Assembly: GCF_019977275.1 (NCBI RefSeq)
Contig: NZ_AP024650.1
Location: 558,001 to 622,000 of the forward strand
Origin: Arthrobacter sp. StoSoilB19
Lineage (GTDB): Bacteria > Actinomycetota > Actinomycetes > Actinomycetales > Micrococcaceae
Length of the DNA stretch: 64,000 nt
Direction of reading: 5' to 3'
Made by a program: the position numbers and the translations under genes. Positions within the stretch are counted from its first letter, which is position 1. Each line of letters begins with the position of its first letter. The notes under the pieces are model-generated. The model searched no databases. It was given only the letters and a program-made list of their open reading frames with translations, and was not told where the DNA came from. This document shows, piece after piece, positions 17,642 through 25,591 of this stretch.

Positions 17642-20600
17642 GTGAAATCAACTGGAAAGAGCCCCTCGCGGGCTGGGGGCCTCCGGAAAGCGGCCGCACT
17701 GGCCGTCGGGTTGCCCCTTCTCCTTAGCTCCATGGCCGTGGGTCCCGCGTCGGCGGCACCCGGCGGCCAAGGTACGGAAAATGCCTCCTCCACTGCGAAG
17801 GACAGCCAATTCAAGGACGGCCGGTACATCGTGGTGCTGGCCGGCCCGGCTGCCGCGGCGTACGAAGGGGGAGTTGCCGGACTGGGAGCCACCAAGCCCC
17901 AGCAGGGCAGGAAGCTCGACGCCGGCAGCCCCAACTACAAGGCCTACGACGCCCACCTTCGCAACCAGCAGCGTGAAGTCGCAGCGGCGCAGGGTGTCAG
18001 CCCCGCAAAGCAGTACACCGCAGCACTGAACGGGTTCACTGCCGAGCTGACCGCAACGCAGGCGGCAGCCTTGTCCAAGGACAACCGCGTCCTGGTGGTT
18101 TCACCCGACGTCGAAAACAAGCCTGTCTACACCACCACCGACTTCCTCAAGCTCACCGGCCCGGACGGCGCATGGGCCCAACAGTTCGGCGGCCAGGCAA
18201 ACGCCGGCAAGGGCGTTGTGGTGGGTGTCATCGACTCGGGGTACGCACCGGACAACCCCTTCCTGCAGGGCGAACCCGTGAAGCCACTGCAGGGTGACCC
18301 GCAGGTGGGCGTCCCGTACCGCACCGGCGATGGCAGGATTGCCATGCTCAAAGCGGACGGCACCACCTTCGAAGGGGAATGCCAAAAAGGCGAGGGCACC
18401 GGGGCCGGGTTTGACGGCTCGCTCTGCAATACCAAGGTCATCGGCGCCCGATACTTCGCCGATTCCTTCCTGCAGTACGTGGCGCCGGGAAACCGTGCCC
18501 CGGAAGAGCAGATTTCCCCGGTGGACGTTGGCAGCCACGGCACCCACACCGCCACCACGGCGGCGGGCAATGCCAATGTCGAGCAGGTGATTGATGGAAC
18601 CAGCTTCGGCAAGAGCTCGGGAGTGGCCCCCGCAGCCAAAGTCTCGGTGTACAAGGTCTGCTGGGAGGACACCAACCCGGACACGGGCGGCTGCTACTCC
18701 TCGGCGTCGGTCGAGGCCGTGGACGCAGCCATCAAGGACGGCGTCGATGTCCTGAACTACTCCATATCGGGCAATAACAACAGCACCACCGATCCCGTGG
18801 CGCTGGCGTTCCTGAACGCGGCTTCCGCAGGTGTCTTCGTTTCGGCTTCGGCCGGCAACTCCGGCCCTGCGGCCTCCACCGTGAACCATGCCTCACCGTG
18901 GCTGACCACCGTGGCTGCTTCCACCTTCCCCAGCGACCTGCTGGGAACGGTCAAGGTGTCCGACGGCTCCCTGTACCGCGGAGCGTCCATTATGAAGTCG
19001 GAAGTGGCGGACAAGCCCGTTGTCCTTGCCGCGGCCGCCGCGGCCGCGGGTGCGGCAAACCCGAACCTCTGCGGCCCGGGGACCCTTGACGGCTCCAAGG
19101 TGGCCGGCAAGGTTGTGGTCTGCGACCGCGGCGTGGTGGACCGCACCGCCAAGAGCCAGGAGGTCCTGGACAAGGGCGGCGTGGGCATGATCCTGGTGAA
19201 CCTCACCAGCAGCTCGGAGGACGCAGACAACCACGTTGTTCCAACTGTCCACGTCAATGCCCCCAAGAGCCTGGAGCTGAAGTCCAAGCTGGAAGCCAAT
19301 CCGGTGCTGACCGTCAGCCTGGTCAAGGGCGACCTGACCGGCCTGCCACCAGCCGCGGCACCCCAAATCGCGGGCTTCTCGTCCCGCGGGCCCACCCTGG
19401 CATCCGGCGGCGACCTGCTCAAGCCGGACATCTCCGCCCCGGGCGTCAACGTCCTGGCCGGTGTCTCCACGATCGGTAACGACGGCGACCAGTTCGGGTT
19501 CATGTCCGGCACCTCCATGGCCGCACCGCACATCGCCGGTTTCGGTGCCCTGGTCCTGGGCAAGCAGCCGAAGTGGACCCCGGCAATGGTTAAGTCCGCC
19601 ATGATGACCACCGCCTACCCTCTGGTCAATGCCGACGGTTCGCCCAACACCGACCCCTTCCAGGGCGGCGCCGGCCACATCGATTCCACCCGCGTCCTTG
19701 ATCCCGGGCTGGTCTACGACTCCGGGACCCAGGACTGGCTCGGCTTCCTGAACGGGCAGGGCGTTGACACCGGAGCGCCGCAGGCCGGCAGCATTGCCGC
19801 CCGCGACCTCAACCTGCCCTCCATCGCGCTGGGCAGCCTGGTGGGCGAAGTCCAGGTGAAGCGCAAGCTGACCGCCCTGGTCCCGGGCATGTACCACCCC
19901 GAGGTGAACATGCCGGGCTTCAACGTCAACGTCGAACCCAAGGCGCTGAACTTCGCCAGGGCCGGCCAGACCCGTGAAGTCACCGTCACCATCCGGAACG
20001 TCAGCGGACCGGTTGGCAAGTTCAGCACTGGAAGCCTCACCTGGAAGGGCCCGCGGACGGTTACGTCCCCTATTGCCATCCGTCCTGTTGATGCCCAGAT
20101 TGCCCCGTCGTTCTCCTTCAGCTCGGCCACGGGCACCGGCAGCGGCACGATGGAGCTCGTATCCGGCTCCGACAACCCCATCGCCGTCGGCGTGGAGGGC
20201 CTGGCACCACTGAGCCAGACCGCCATCACCAAGACCCCGGGCGAGTACGCGGCCACGAATGACGCGCACAACGCCCTGCTCCAGGTGAAGGTGCCGGCCG
20301 GTGCCTCGTTTGCGCGGCTGGGCATCCAGGCACAGTCGAACGACGTCGACTGGGACATGGTGGTCTACGCACCGAGCGCGTCTGGCGGGTTGACGGCCAC
20401 CCAGGTGGCCACTGCCTCGGCCAGTGAATTCCTGGACCTGGAGTCGCCGCGGGCGGGCACCTACTATGTGGTGGCCAACCTTTACGCCACGCCGGACAAT
20501 GGGCCGGCCACCGCGTCCGTCCAGGCTGTGACCTTCGCCGGTGACGCGGGCAACCTCACGGTGAACCCAAACCCCATCGTGGCGCCGAACGGAACCGCCA

Positions 20601-20773
20601 CCTCGGCGACCCTGAGCTGGACCGGACTCCAGGAGGGCTCCTACCTCTCCCGGCTGAGCCTTGGCAGCAACGGCATCAAAACCTGGGTGAACGTGCAGGT
20701 GGGACAGGGCGCTGCCCCCGCCCCGGCCGGCGCTCCCCGGCTTGACCTGGCCCAGGCGGTACCCGCAACCTGA
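17642..20773 (+). CDS. Exported subtilisin-like serine protease (S8) with inhibitor I9, PA and C-terminal domains
   Basis: A 1043-residue secreted subtilase. Order: signal peptide (1-39, ending PASAA), an I9 propeptide with RYIVVLAGP (61-69) and YTAALNGFTAEL, then the catalytic domain with Asp198 (VIDSG), His299 (GSHGTHTA) and Ser625 (SGTSMAAPH). A PA insertion (about 440-560, with VVCDRG and MILVN) lies between His and Ser, as in plant-type and streptococcal subtilases. After about 700 comes an Fn3-like region and beta-rich domains. GTG 17642 was preferred to GTG 17627 because GAAAGGG lies six bases upstream. It probably degrades external protein. It faces two inhibitor-like genes across a strong terminator. 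Confidence 0.93.
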   Translation: MKSTGKSPSRAGGLRKAAALAVGLPLLLSSMAVGPASAAPGGQGTENASSTAKDSQFKDGRYIVVLAGPAAAAYEGGVAGLGATKPQQGRKLDAGSPNYKAYDAHLRNQQREVAAAQGVSPAKQYTAALNGFTAELTATQAAALSKDNRVLVVSPDVENKPVYTTTDFLKLTGPDGAWAQQFGGQANAGKGVVVGVIDSGYAPDNPFLQGEPVKPLQGDPQVGVPYRTGDGRIAMLKADGTTFEGECQKGEGTGAGFDGSLCNTKVIGARYFADSFLQYVAPGNRAPEEQISPVDVGSHGTHTATTAAGNANVEQVIDGTSFGKSSGVAPAAKVSVYKVCWEDTNPDTGGCYSSASVEAVDAAIKDGVDVLNYSISGNNNSTTDPVALAFLNAASAGVFVSASAGNSGPAASTVNHASPWLTTVAASTFPSDLLGTVKVSDGSLYRGASIMKSEVADKPVVLAAAAAAAGAANPNLCGPGTLDGSKVAGKVVVCDRGVVDRTAKSQEVLDKGGVGMILVNLTSSSEDADNHVVPTVHVNAPKSLELKSKLEANPVLTVSLVKGDLTGLPPAAAPQIAGFSSRGPTLASGGDLLKPDISAPGVNVLAGVSTIGNDGDQFGFMSGTSMAAPHIAGFGALVLGKQPKWTPAMVKSAMMTTAYPLVNADGSPNTDPFQGGAGHIDSTRVLDPGLVYDSGTQDWLGFLNGQGVDTGAPQAGSIAARDLNLPSIALGSLVGEVQVKRKLTALVPGMYHPEVNMPGFNVNVEPKALNFARAGQTREVTVTIRNVSGPVGKFSTGSLTWKGPRTVTSPIAIRPVDAQIAPSFSFSSATGTGSGTMELVSGSDNPIAVGVEGLAPLSQTAITKTPGEYAATNDAHNALLQVKVPAGASFARLGIQAQSNDVDWDMVVYAPSASGGLTATQVATASASEFLDLESPRAGTYYVVANLYATPDNGPATASVQAVTFAGDAGNLTVNPNPIVAPNGTATSATLSWTGLQEGSYLSRLSLGSNGIKTWVNVQVGQGAAPAPAGAPRLDLAQAVPAT

Positions 20774-20791
20774 TCCGGAAGGCATGGGGGG

Positions 20792-20830
20792 AGGTCCCGG
20801 GCGGCTATCAGGCCGCCCGGGACCTTTTTT
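20792..20830 (+). terminator. Rho-independent terminator of subtilase gene
   Basis: A perfect 14-bp stem (20792-20805 with 20812-20825), six-base loop and a run of six T. One of the strongest terminators in the window. Confidence 0.92.
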
Positions 20831-20865
20831 CGTTCCTGCCGGCGGGAAGGCCAGGCAGCGGAAGG

Positions 20866-21198
20866 CTAAGTGGCTGTGCCGCCCAGTAAAGGTGCCATGG
20901 CCTTCCAGCGGGCGAGCTCGCAGCCGTCGGTGCGGGTAAAGGTCGAGTTGACGTGGCGCCCATGGAAAGTTCCGGTGACCGTGGCAACCTGCGGGCCGCC
21001 GTACTGCTGGGTGCACAGCTTGGGAGGACCAGGTTTGGGGAAGAAGATGCCTTCACCGAACCGCTCCACGGCGGCGAGGGCTGCTCCAGGTCGGGGCAGC
21101 GTGGTCCCGGCTGCGGGGGCGCCATCCGTGGCTACCAGCCGGAACACATGCTCCGGCGCATCGGGGGCCTCGCGGATTCGGATGGTCAGGTCGATCAA
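20866..21198 (-). CDS. Subtilisin-inhibitor (SSI)-like protein without signal peptide
   Basis: A 110-residue protein whose second half matches the SSI family: KLCTQQYGGPQVATVTGTFHG, then a C-terminal TDGCELARWKAM block, keeping the second disulfide pair of SSI. The residues aligned to the first pair, LVC and AAAC in the sister lipoprotein encoded upstream, are Ala here (LVAT, AALAA). There is no signal peptide. By position, P1 of the reactive loop would be the first Gln of CTQQ. It may be a cytosolic derivative with another role. Its ATG overlaps the end of the glycosylase gene by four bases, so it is the last gene of a three-gene unit. Confidence 0.7.
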   Translation of the reverse strand: MIDLTIRIREAPDAPEHVFRLVATDGAPAAGTTLPRPGAALAAVERFGEGIFFPKPGPPKLCTQQYGGPQVATVTGTFHGRHVNSTFTRTDGCELARWKAMAPLLGGTAT

Positions 21199-22118
21199 TG
21201 CGGCGCTCCGTCCGACACGGCCCCGATTTCCGCGGCGAGCCGTTCCCGCAGGGCCCCCGCTTCCGTGGCGAAGGCACGCTGGTGCTCGACATAGGCGGCC
21301 TTGCCCTGCGGCGTTTCGATGGGGATGGCCGGATAGCCCCAGCCAGCCAGATCGTACGGGGAAGCCTGCATATCCATGGCCCGGATCCGCCAGGACAGTT
21401 CAAAGCAGTCCATGACCAGTTCACTGGACAGCGCAGGCAGCAGCTTGTACGCCCACTTGTAAAGGTCCATGTTGGCGTGCAGGCAGCCCGGCTGTTCCAT
21501 GTGGCGCTGCGTGTCCCGGCTGGGGGAGTGTTCGTTGAGCGGGATGGCGTCGGGGGTATAGAAGCGGAACGCATCGAAATGGGTGCAGCGGATCCTGTTC
21601 TCCTCCACCACCCGGTCGGTGCCGGCCGCTCCCAGCCGCAGCTGCAGATACTCATGCCGGAGGTCGAATTTGTCCTGGCGGTACACCATGGCCCACTCGT
21701 GGAGGCCGAAACAGCCGAACTGTGCCGGCCTGGCCGCCGTCCCCCGGAGGATGATGCCGGCAAAGGCCACGGCATCCTTGCGGTCGGCCAGGAAGGCGCG
21801 CCGATCGAAGGTGGCCGCGGTGCTTCCCGCGGCCAGCCCAAGGGAGGCGAGCTCGCCGTCGTCGAGCATCCTGTAATGCTTCCACCCCAGCCGCGTGGCT
21901 GCCTGTGCGCCCGTAAGGACCGCTCCGGCGCCGGGGTGCCAGCGCTTCAGCTGGCCCGGCTTCTGCGTGTAATAGGTGAAGAGAAAGTCCTCCACCGGGT
22001 GTTTTTGGCCAGCGGACCGTCGGGCCAGGTAGGGATCGGCGTAGCGGCTCACGCGCTGCAGGTGGGCTTCTTCCCTCGCCTGGGCGTTGTCTGCCGCCAG
22101 GAGCTTAAGAGGCTCCAC
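21195..22118 (-). CDS. Predicted 3-methyladenine DNA glycosylase (actinobacterial family)
   Basis: About 307 residues of a conserved actinobacterial family usually labelled 3-methyladenine DNA glycosylase. Marks: ARRSAGQKHPVEDFLFTYY, LKRWHPGAGAVL, FGCFGLHEWAMVYR, LRHEYLQLRLG, THFDAFRFYTPDAIPLNEHSP, and QRHMEQPGCLHANMDLYKWAYKL with several His and Asp. I cannot place AlkA, Tag or AAG motifs in it, so the enzymatic label is by family habit only. GTG 22118 was chosen because family proteins begin close to this point; it overlaps the upstream lipoprotein gene by 14 bases. The open frame extends to 22211 but antiparallels no family sequence. The end overlaps the SSI-like gene by four bases. Confidence 0.65.
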   Translation of the reverse strand: MEPLKLLAADNAQAREEAHLQRVSRYADPYLARRSAGQKHPVEDFLFTYYTQKPGQLKRWHPGAGAVLTGAQAATRLGWKHYRMLDDGELASLGLAAGSTAATFDRRAFLADRKDAVAFAGIILRGTAARPAQFGCFGLHEWAMVYRQDKFDLRHEYLQLRLGAAGTDRVVEENRIRCTHFDAFRFYTPDAIPLNEHSPSRDTQRHMEQPGCLHANMDLYKWAYKLLPALSSELVMDCFELSWRIRAMDMQASPYDLAGWGYPAIPIETPQGKAAYVEHQRAFATEAGALRERLAAEIGAVSDGAPH

Positions 22119-22668
22119 CGGCGGCACCCAGCACGTCCTTGGCAGCGTCCCACGCACTGATTTCGCATCCGTTGGTCCGGGCAAAGGAGGAGTCCACGGC
22201 AACACCGTCAACCATGCCCGTCACGGTTGCCTTCTGGGGGCCGCCGTACTGCTGGGTACAGGGTTGGGAAGTTCCCGGGGCCGCCGGGGACAGGATGGCC
22301 GGGTTGGCTTTCAGCGCTGCGCAGGCCGCGGCAGCGTTGGGGTGGCTGCTTTCCGCGGCAGGGGTGCCGGCGGAACAAACCAGGGTGTAGTCGAGTTCAT
22401 CCGCGCCCTGGGACGGCACCACCGTGATGGCGAGTTCAGCGTTTCCCTGCCCCGGGCCGGCACTTGGCCGCGACGTGGTGGGGGCGGGAGCCGGTACCGA
22501 CGTTTCGGTGTCCGGGGAAGGAGTAGGGGAGCCTGCGGATGAGCTTCCGGCTGCGGAGGTGGAGGGCGCAGGTGAGGCGGACGTGCCATTGTCAGGAGTG
22601 CCGCTGCAACCGGTGATTAGCCCGGCGCCAACTGCCAGGACCGTGGCGAGTATGCGGAAACTACGCAT
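22105..22668 (-). CDS. Subtilisin-inhibitor (SSI)-like lipoprotein
   Basis: A 187-residue exported lipoprotein. Residues 1-20 are a lipoprotein signal with lipobox LITGC (Cys20), followed by a long Ser/Pro/Thr linker (about 22-75) and then an SSI domain: LVCSAG and AAAACAAL give the first disulfide pair, CTQQYGGPQKATVTG and RTNGCEISAWD the second. By position the reactive-site P1 is the first Gln of CTQQ, which differs from the Met of classical SSI. It would display an inhibitor on the outer face of the membrane. ATG 22668 follows GGAGAGGAAG. It heads the unit with the glycosylase-type and cytosolic SSI-like genes, next to a secreted subtilase. Confidence 0.75.
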   Translation of the reverse strand: MRSFRILATVLAVGAGLITGCSGTPDNGTSASPAPSTSAAGSSSAGSPTPSPDTETSVPAPAPTTSRPSAGPGQGNAELAITVVPSQGADELDYTLVCSAGTPAAESSHPNAAAACAALKANPAILSPAAPGTSQPCTQQYGGPQKATVTGMVDGVAVDSSFARTNGCEISAWDAAKDVLGAAGGAS

Positions 22669-22746
22669 CAGGCTTCCTCTCCTTGGTCTGGTTATTCTAG
22701 TCGCTTGACGCCCTGCCGACGTGCCCGGGACGGGTCCTGCCGGCAC

Positions 22747-23235
22747 TTAACGGGACGTCGCAGCGATCAGGCCCATCATGGACGCGTGCAGTTCCGTCAC
22801 CTGCTCCCGGGTCAGCCCGAGCCGCTCCATCATGGTCCCCGGTACCTTGAGCGCCTGCTGCCGCAGGGCGGCACCCTTGGCCGTGAGTTCGACGGCGAGG
22901 GCGCGCTCGTTTCCGTCCGCCCGGTGCCGCGTGAGCAGGTCCGCTGCCTCCAGCCGCCGGAGGAGCGGGGAAATGGTGGCCGGCTCCTGGGCAAGGGCCT
23001 CGCTGATGTTCCTTACTGTCCGCGGGCTGTCTTCCCACAGGCAGAGCATCACCAGGTATTGCGGATGGGTGAGGTTGAGCTTCTCGAGCACGGGTTTATA
23101 GGCCCCCACCACACTGCGGGCAGCCACCGTGAGGGCGAAGCAGAGCTGGTGCTCCAGCAGCAGGTCGTCCTCCTGCACCCCGGATGGCCCTTCTGCAGAG
23201 TGTTCTTCCGTTTGCGCTTCTGCTGCGGCGGTCAT
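22747..23235 (-). CDS. OhrR-type MarR-family redox regulator
   Basis: A 162-residue winged-helix repressor. It matches OhrR closely: LEHQLCFALTVAARSVVGAYKPVLEKLNLTHPQYLVMLCLWED at 28-70, with Cys32 at the position of the peroxide-sensing Cys of Bacillus OhrR and the partner Tyr residues at 45 and 62. ISEALAQEPATISPLLRRLE is the recognition helix region, and HRADGNERALAVELT the wing. The usual target, an ohr gene, is not adjacent. Instead it is divergent from a small unknown protein across 77 bp that hold a palindrome. ATG 23235 has a GGAGG ribosome site. Confidence 0.85.
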   Translation of the reverse strand: MTAAAEAQTEEHSAEGPSGVQEDDLLLEHQLCFALTVAARSVVGAYKPVLEKLNLTHPQYLVMLCLWEDSPRTVRNISEALAQEPATISPLLRRLEAADLLTRHRADGNERALAVELTAKGAALRQQALKVPGTMMERLGLTREQVTELHASMMGLIAATSR

Positions 23236-23248
23236 ACGTCCTCCATTG

Positions 23249-23272
23249 TTAGTGCACTAATCATTAGTGTAC
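23249..23272. promoter_or_regulatory. Palindromic operator of the OhrR-type regulator
   Basis: TTAGTGCACTAA (23249-23260) is a perfect 12-bp palindrome, followed after one base by a second half-site-like CATTAGTGTAC (23262-23272). They sit between the divergent starts of the regulator and the small protein gene, just upstream of the regulator ribosome site. This fits MarR-family autoregulation; binding is inferred. Confidence 0.6.
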
Positions 23273-23312
23273 ATTTGTTGGAGGTGAACAGTGAGTGGAA
23301 GGAAGCCTCTTC

Positions 23313-23555
23313 ATGGGCAGGGATAAGTCCGCAGGCAAGGGCAATGCTTCCCAGCGCTTCATGCGCGCCACAGGCAAGCTGCGGGCGGTTTTCGGCCCCG
23401 CCAGCCGCACCGCGCTGGCGCACGACATGACCGAAGAAAACCGCCGGCTGCTGGTCCAGCGCCAGGCGGAAACCCAGCAGTGGGAAACCATCACCAGGCC
23501 GGACGGCAGCACTTACGTGGTGCCACGGAACCCCGAAGACCGGTCCCTGCGCTAG
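23313..23555 (+). CDS. Small unknown protein, 80 residues (paralogue 1 of tandem pair)
   Basis: A basic N-terminus followed by FMRATGKLRAVFGPASR, a helical acidic middle and a C-terminal WETITRPDGSTYVVPRN strand-turn-strand-like segment. The FM..T.[KR]LR.VFGPA[ST]R core is shared with the 71-residue protein encoded 118 bp downstream, so the two are tandem paralogues. ATG 23313 follows GGAAGGAAG eight bases upstream. It is divergent from the OhrR-type regulator with a palindrome between them, suggesting peroxide- or thiol-responsive expression (inference). No known family is recognised. Confidence 0.7.
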   Translation: MGRDKSAGKGNASQRFMRATGKLRAVFGPASRTALAHDMTEENRRLLVQRQAETQQWETITRPDGSTYVVPRNPEDRSLR

Positions 23556-23673
23556 CAGCCCGTTCCGCCGCGAACAGGCGCCTTTTTCCTGCCCCGGGTC
23601 TAAAATAAGGGCACTGGCTCCTGCCGGAGCCTGCTGCACTTTCGCCCGAGGTCCGGGAAGGGGGTGGAAAACA

Positions 23674-23889
23674 GTGGCACATGTCCTCAGCGGTTTCATG
23701 AGCCTGACTGACAGGCTGCGCTTTGTCTTTGGTCCCGCCACCCGGCTGGATGCCGATGCGCCTGTAGTGCACAAGCATGATGAGTTCGAACAGGCCTCCG
23801 AAGAGGAACTCTCGCACTTCGTGGTCGAGACCGATTCAACCGGCCACCACTACGCGGTGCGCCGCGAAGACCTGGAACGCGAAAGCTAA
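23674..23889 (+). CDS. Small unknown protein, 71 residues (paralogue 2 of tandem pair)
   Basis: It carries FMSLTDRLRFVFGPATR near the N-terminus, an acidic middle (HKHDEFEQASEEEL) and a C-terminal FVVETDSTGHHYAVRRED segment that parallels the end of paralogue 1. The GTG start has AGGGGG nine bases upstream. A 17-bp bidirectional hairpin follows. No domain is recognised and no signal peptide or membrane segment is visible; probably cytoplasmic. Confidence 0.7.
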   Translation: MAHVLSGFMSLTDRLRFVFGPATRLDADAPVVHKHDEFEQASEEELSHFVVETDSTGHHYAVRREDLERES

Positions 23890-23914
23890 ACCTGTCCAGG
23901 CGCACGGTAAGACC

Positions 23915-23963
23915 AAAAAGCCGGGCTGCCTTTCCCGTGGGAGGAGAGGCAGCCCGGCTTTTT
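23915..23963. terminator. Bidirectional terminator between small protein and lysC
   Basis: Perfect 17-bp stem (23915-23931 with 23947-23963), starting with five A and ending with five T, so either strand gives a U-run. It lies between converging stops. Confidence 0.9.
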
Positions 23964-23973
23964 CGTTGAGTCC

Positions 23974-24492
23974 TTAGCGGCCGGTGCCCCCGTAAACCGT
24001 CGCTTCGCTTTCAGTGTCCAGCCCAAACGCCTTGTGGATCACGCGGACAGCCTCATCCAGCAGGTCGGCGTGGGTCACCACGGAAATGCGGATTTCCGAG
24101 GTGGAGATCATGTTGATGTTGATGCCGGCGTCGGACAGCGCCTTGAAGAAGGTGGCGGAGACGCCCGGGTGGGAGCGCATGCCGGCACCGATCAAGGAGA
24201 GCTTGCCGATCTGCTCGTTGTATTCAATGGCCTCAAAACCGATCTGGTCCTGGGCAGCGTGAAGTGCGGCCAGGGCGTCCGCGCCTTCAACGATGGGCAG
24301 GGTGAAGGAGATGTCGGTCTTGCCCGTGCCATGGGTGGACACGTTCTGGACGATCATGTCGATGTTGGAGTGTGCATCGGCGATGACCTGGAAGATTGCG
24401 GCGGCCTTGCCGGGGATGTCGGGGACGCCGACCACGGTGACCTTCGCTTCGGAACGGTCATGCGCAACGCCGGAGATGATTGGCTGCTCCAA
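23974..24492 (-). CDS. Internal in-frame start of lysC: predicted regulatory beta subunit
   Basis: Inside lysC a Shine-Dalgarno-like AAGAGGGAG (24498-24506, minus strand) lies five bases before an in-frame TTG (24490-24492) opening [18 protein letters not shown]. This aligns with the known beta-subunit start of Corynebacterium glutamicum aspartate kinase (MEEAVLTGVATDKSEAKV, from memory) and gives 172 residues, consisting of the two ACT domains only. In that organism the enzyme is alpha2beta2, and the beta subunit carries feedback regulation. Protein evidence is needed; the TTG start codon is the weak point. Confidence 0.6.
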   Translation of the reverse strand: MEQPIISGVAHDRSEAKVTVVGVPDIPGKAAAIFQVIADAHSNIDMIVQNVSTHGTGKTDISFTLPIVEGADALAALHAAQDQIGFEAIEYNEQIGKLSLIGAGMRSHPGVSATFFKALSDAGININMISTSEIRISVVTHADLLDEAVRVIHKAFGLDTESEATVYGGTGR

Positions 24493-25332
24493 GGCAACTC
24501 CCTCTTGAGTGGTGATCTTGTCGTCGGCGCTGGGGATGACCCAGGTGCCTTCATGCTGGCTGAATGAGGAACGGACGTGCAGGGGGACGCCGAACCGGCG
24601 GGCGTATTCCACGCAGCGCAGGTGGAGGATCTTGGCACCCGAGGCGGCGAGCTCCAGCATCTCCTCGCTGGAAATGGTGTCGATCTTCTGTGCCGACGGG
24701 ACCACGCGCGGATCGGCGGTGAAGATTCCGTCCACGTCGGTGTAGATCTCGCAGACATCCGCTTCGAGGGCAGCCGCCAGAGCCACCGCCGTCGTGTCGG
24801 AGCCGCCGCGGCCCAACGTGGTGATTTCGTTCGTGGCCCGGCTCATGCCCTGGAAGCCTGCCACGATGGCGATGTGGCCCTTGTCCAGGGCGGTGCGGAT
24901 GCGGTGCGGGTCGACGTCGATAATCCGGGCCTTGCCGTGGATTCCGTCGGTGATCATGCCTGCCTGGGACCCGGTAAAGGACTGGGCGGAGGCGCCGAGC
25001 TTGTTGATGGCCATGGCCAGCAGGGCCATGGAGATGCGTTCACCGGCCGAGAGGAGCATGTCCATTTCGCGGGCGGGGGCGGAGTCGGTCACCTGGGCAG
25101 CGAGGTCCAGGAGTTCATCAGTGGTGTCACCCATGGCTGAGACGACTACGACTACCTCGTTGCCGGCTTCCTGGGCATCCACGACGCGCTTTGCCACGCG
25201 CTTGATCCCGTCGGCGTCCGCAACGGAGGACCCGCCGAATTTCTGCACGATGAGCTGTTTCGTCACCGCGCCGGCGGCGGGGGCCACCTGGGGCTGGGTT
25301 GCGTTGTGCACTTCGGCAGTGGGCGTACTCAT
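23974..25332 (-). CDS. lysC: Aspartate kinase (alpha subunit)
   Basis: Phosphorylates aspartate, the first step to lysine, threonine, methionine and diaminopimelate. The 452-residue protein has the kinase domain from KFGGSS (31-36), then [15 protein letters not shown] and [13 protein letters not shown], and two ACT domains after about residue 280 that bind lysine/threonine. The N-terminus is about 22 residues longer than usual; GTG 25266 ([10 protein letters not shown]) is an alternative start. ATG 25332 has AAGGT nine bases upstream. An internal start gives the beta subunit (see separate entry). The usual partner asd is not adjacent here. Confidence 0.95.
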   Translation of the reverse strand: MSTPTAEVHNATQPQVAPAAGAVTKQLIVQKFGGSSVADADGIKRVAKRVVDAQEAGNEVVVVVSAMGDTTDELLDLAAQVTDSAPAREMDMLLSAGERISMALLAMAINKLGASAQSFTGSQAGMITDGIHGKARIIDVDPHRIRTALDKGHIAIVAGFQGMSRATNEITTLGRGGSDTTAVALAAALEADVCEIYTDVDGIFTADPRVVPSAQKIDTISSEEMLELAASGAKILHLRCVEYARRFGVPLHVRSSFSQHEGTWVIPSADDKITTQEGVALEQPIISGVAHDRSEAKVTVVGVPDIPGKAAAIFQVIADAHSNIDMIVQNVSTHGTGKTDISFTLPIVEGADALAALHAAQDQIGFEAIEYNEQIGKLSLIGAGMRSHPGVSATFFKALSDAGININMISTSEIRISVVTHADLLDEAVRVIHKAFGLDTESEATVYGGTGR

Positions 25333-25591
25333 GCGCGTACCTTCATTGGATCAATTGGAGTTCTGGGAAACCAGGCAGCCTGACGCCGGGACGGCGCGAC
25401 TTTCCTCCGACAGTTTATCGCCGCGCCCGGAGCGGCGTTGAATTGTGACCACATACCGGCCACGACGGTTCCTATGGACAGGCCCGGGGTGGTGGACCAC
25501 GATGGGACCAGTTACCCGGCTTCACGGGCCGTAGCCCGGACCTTGGCAGGCACAGGGCCGGGGGTCCTTTGGAGATATGGAGGATTCCGTA

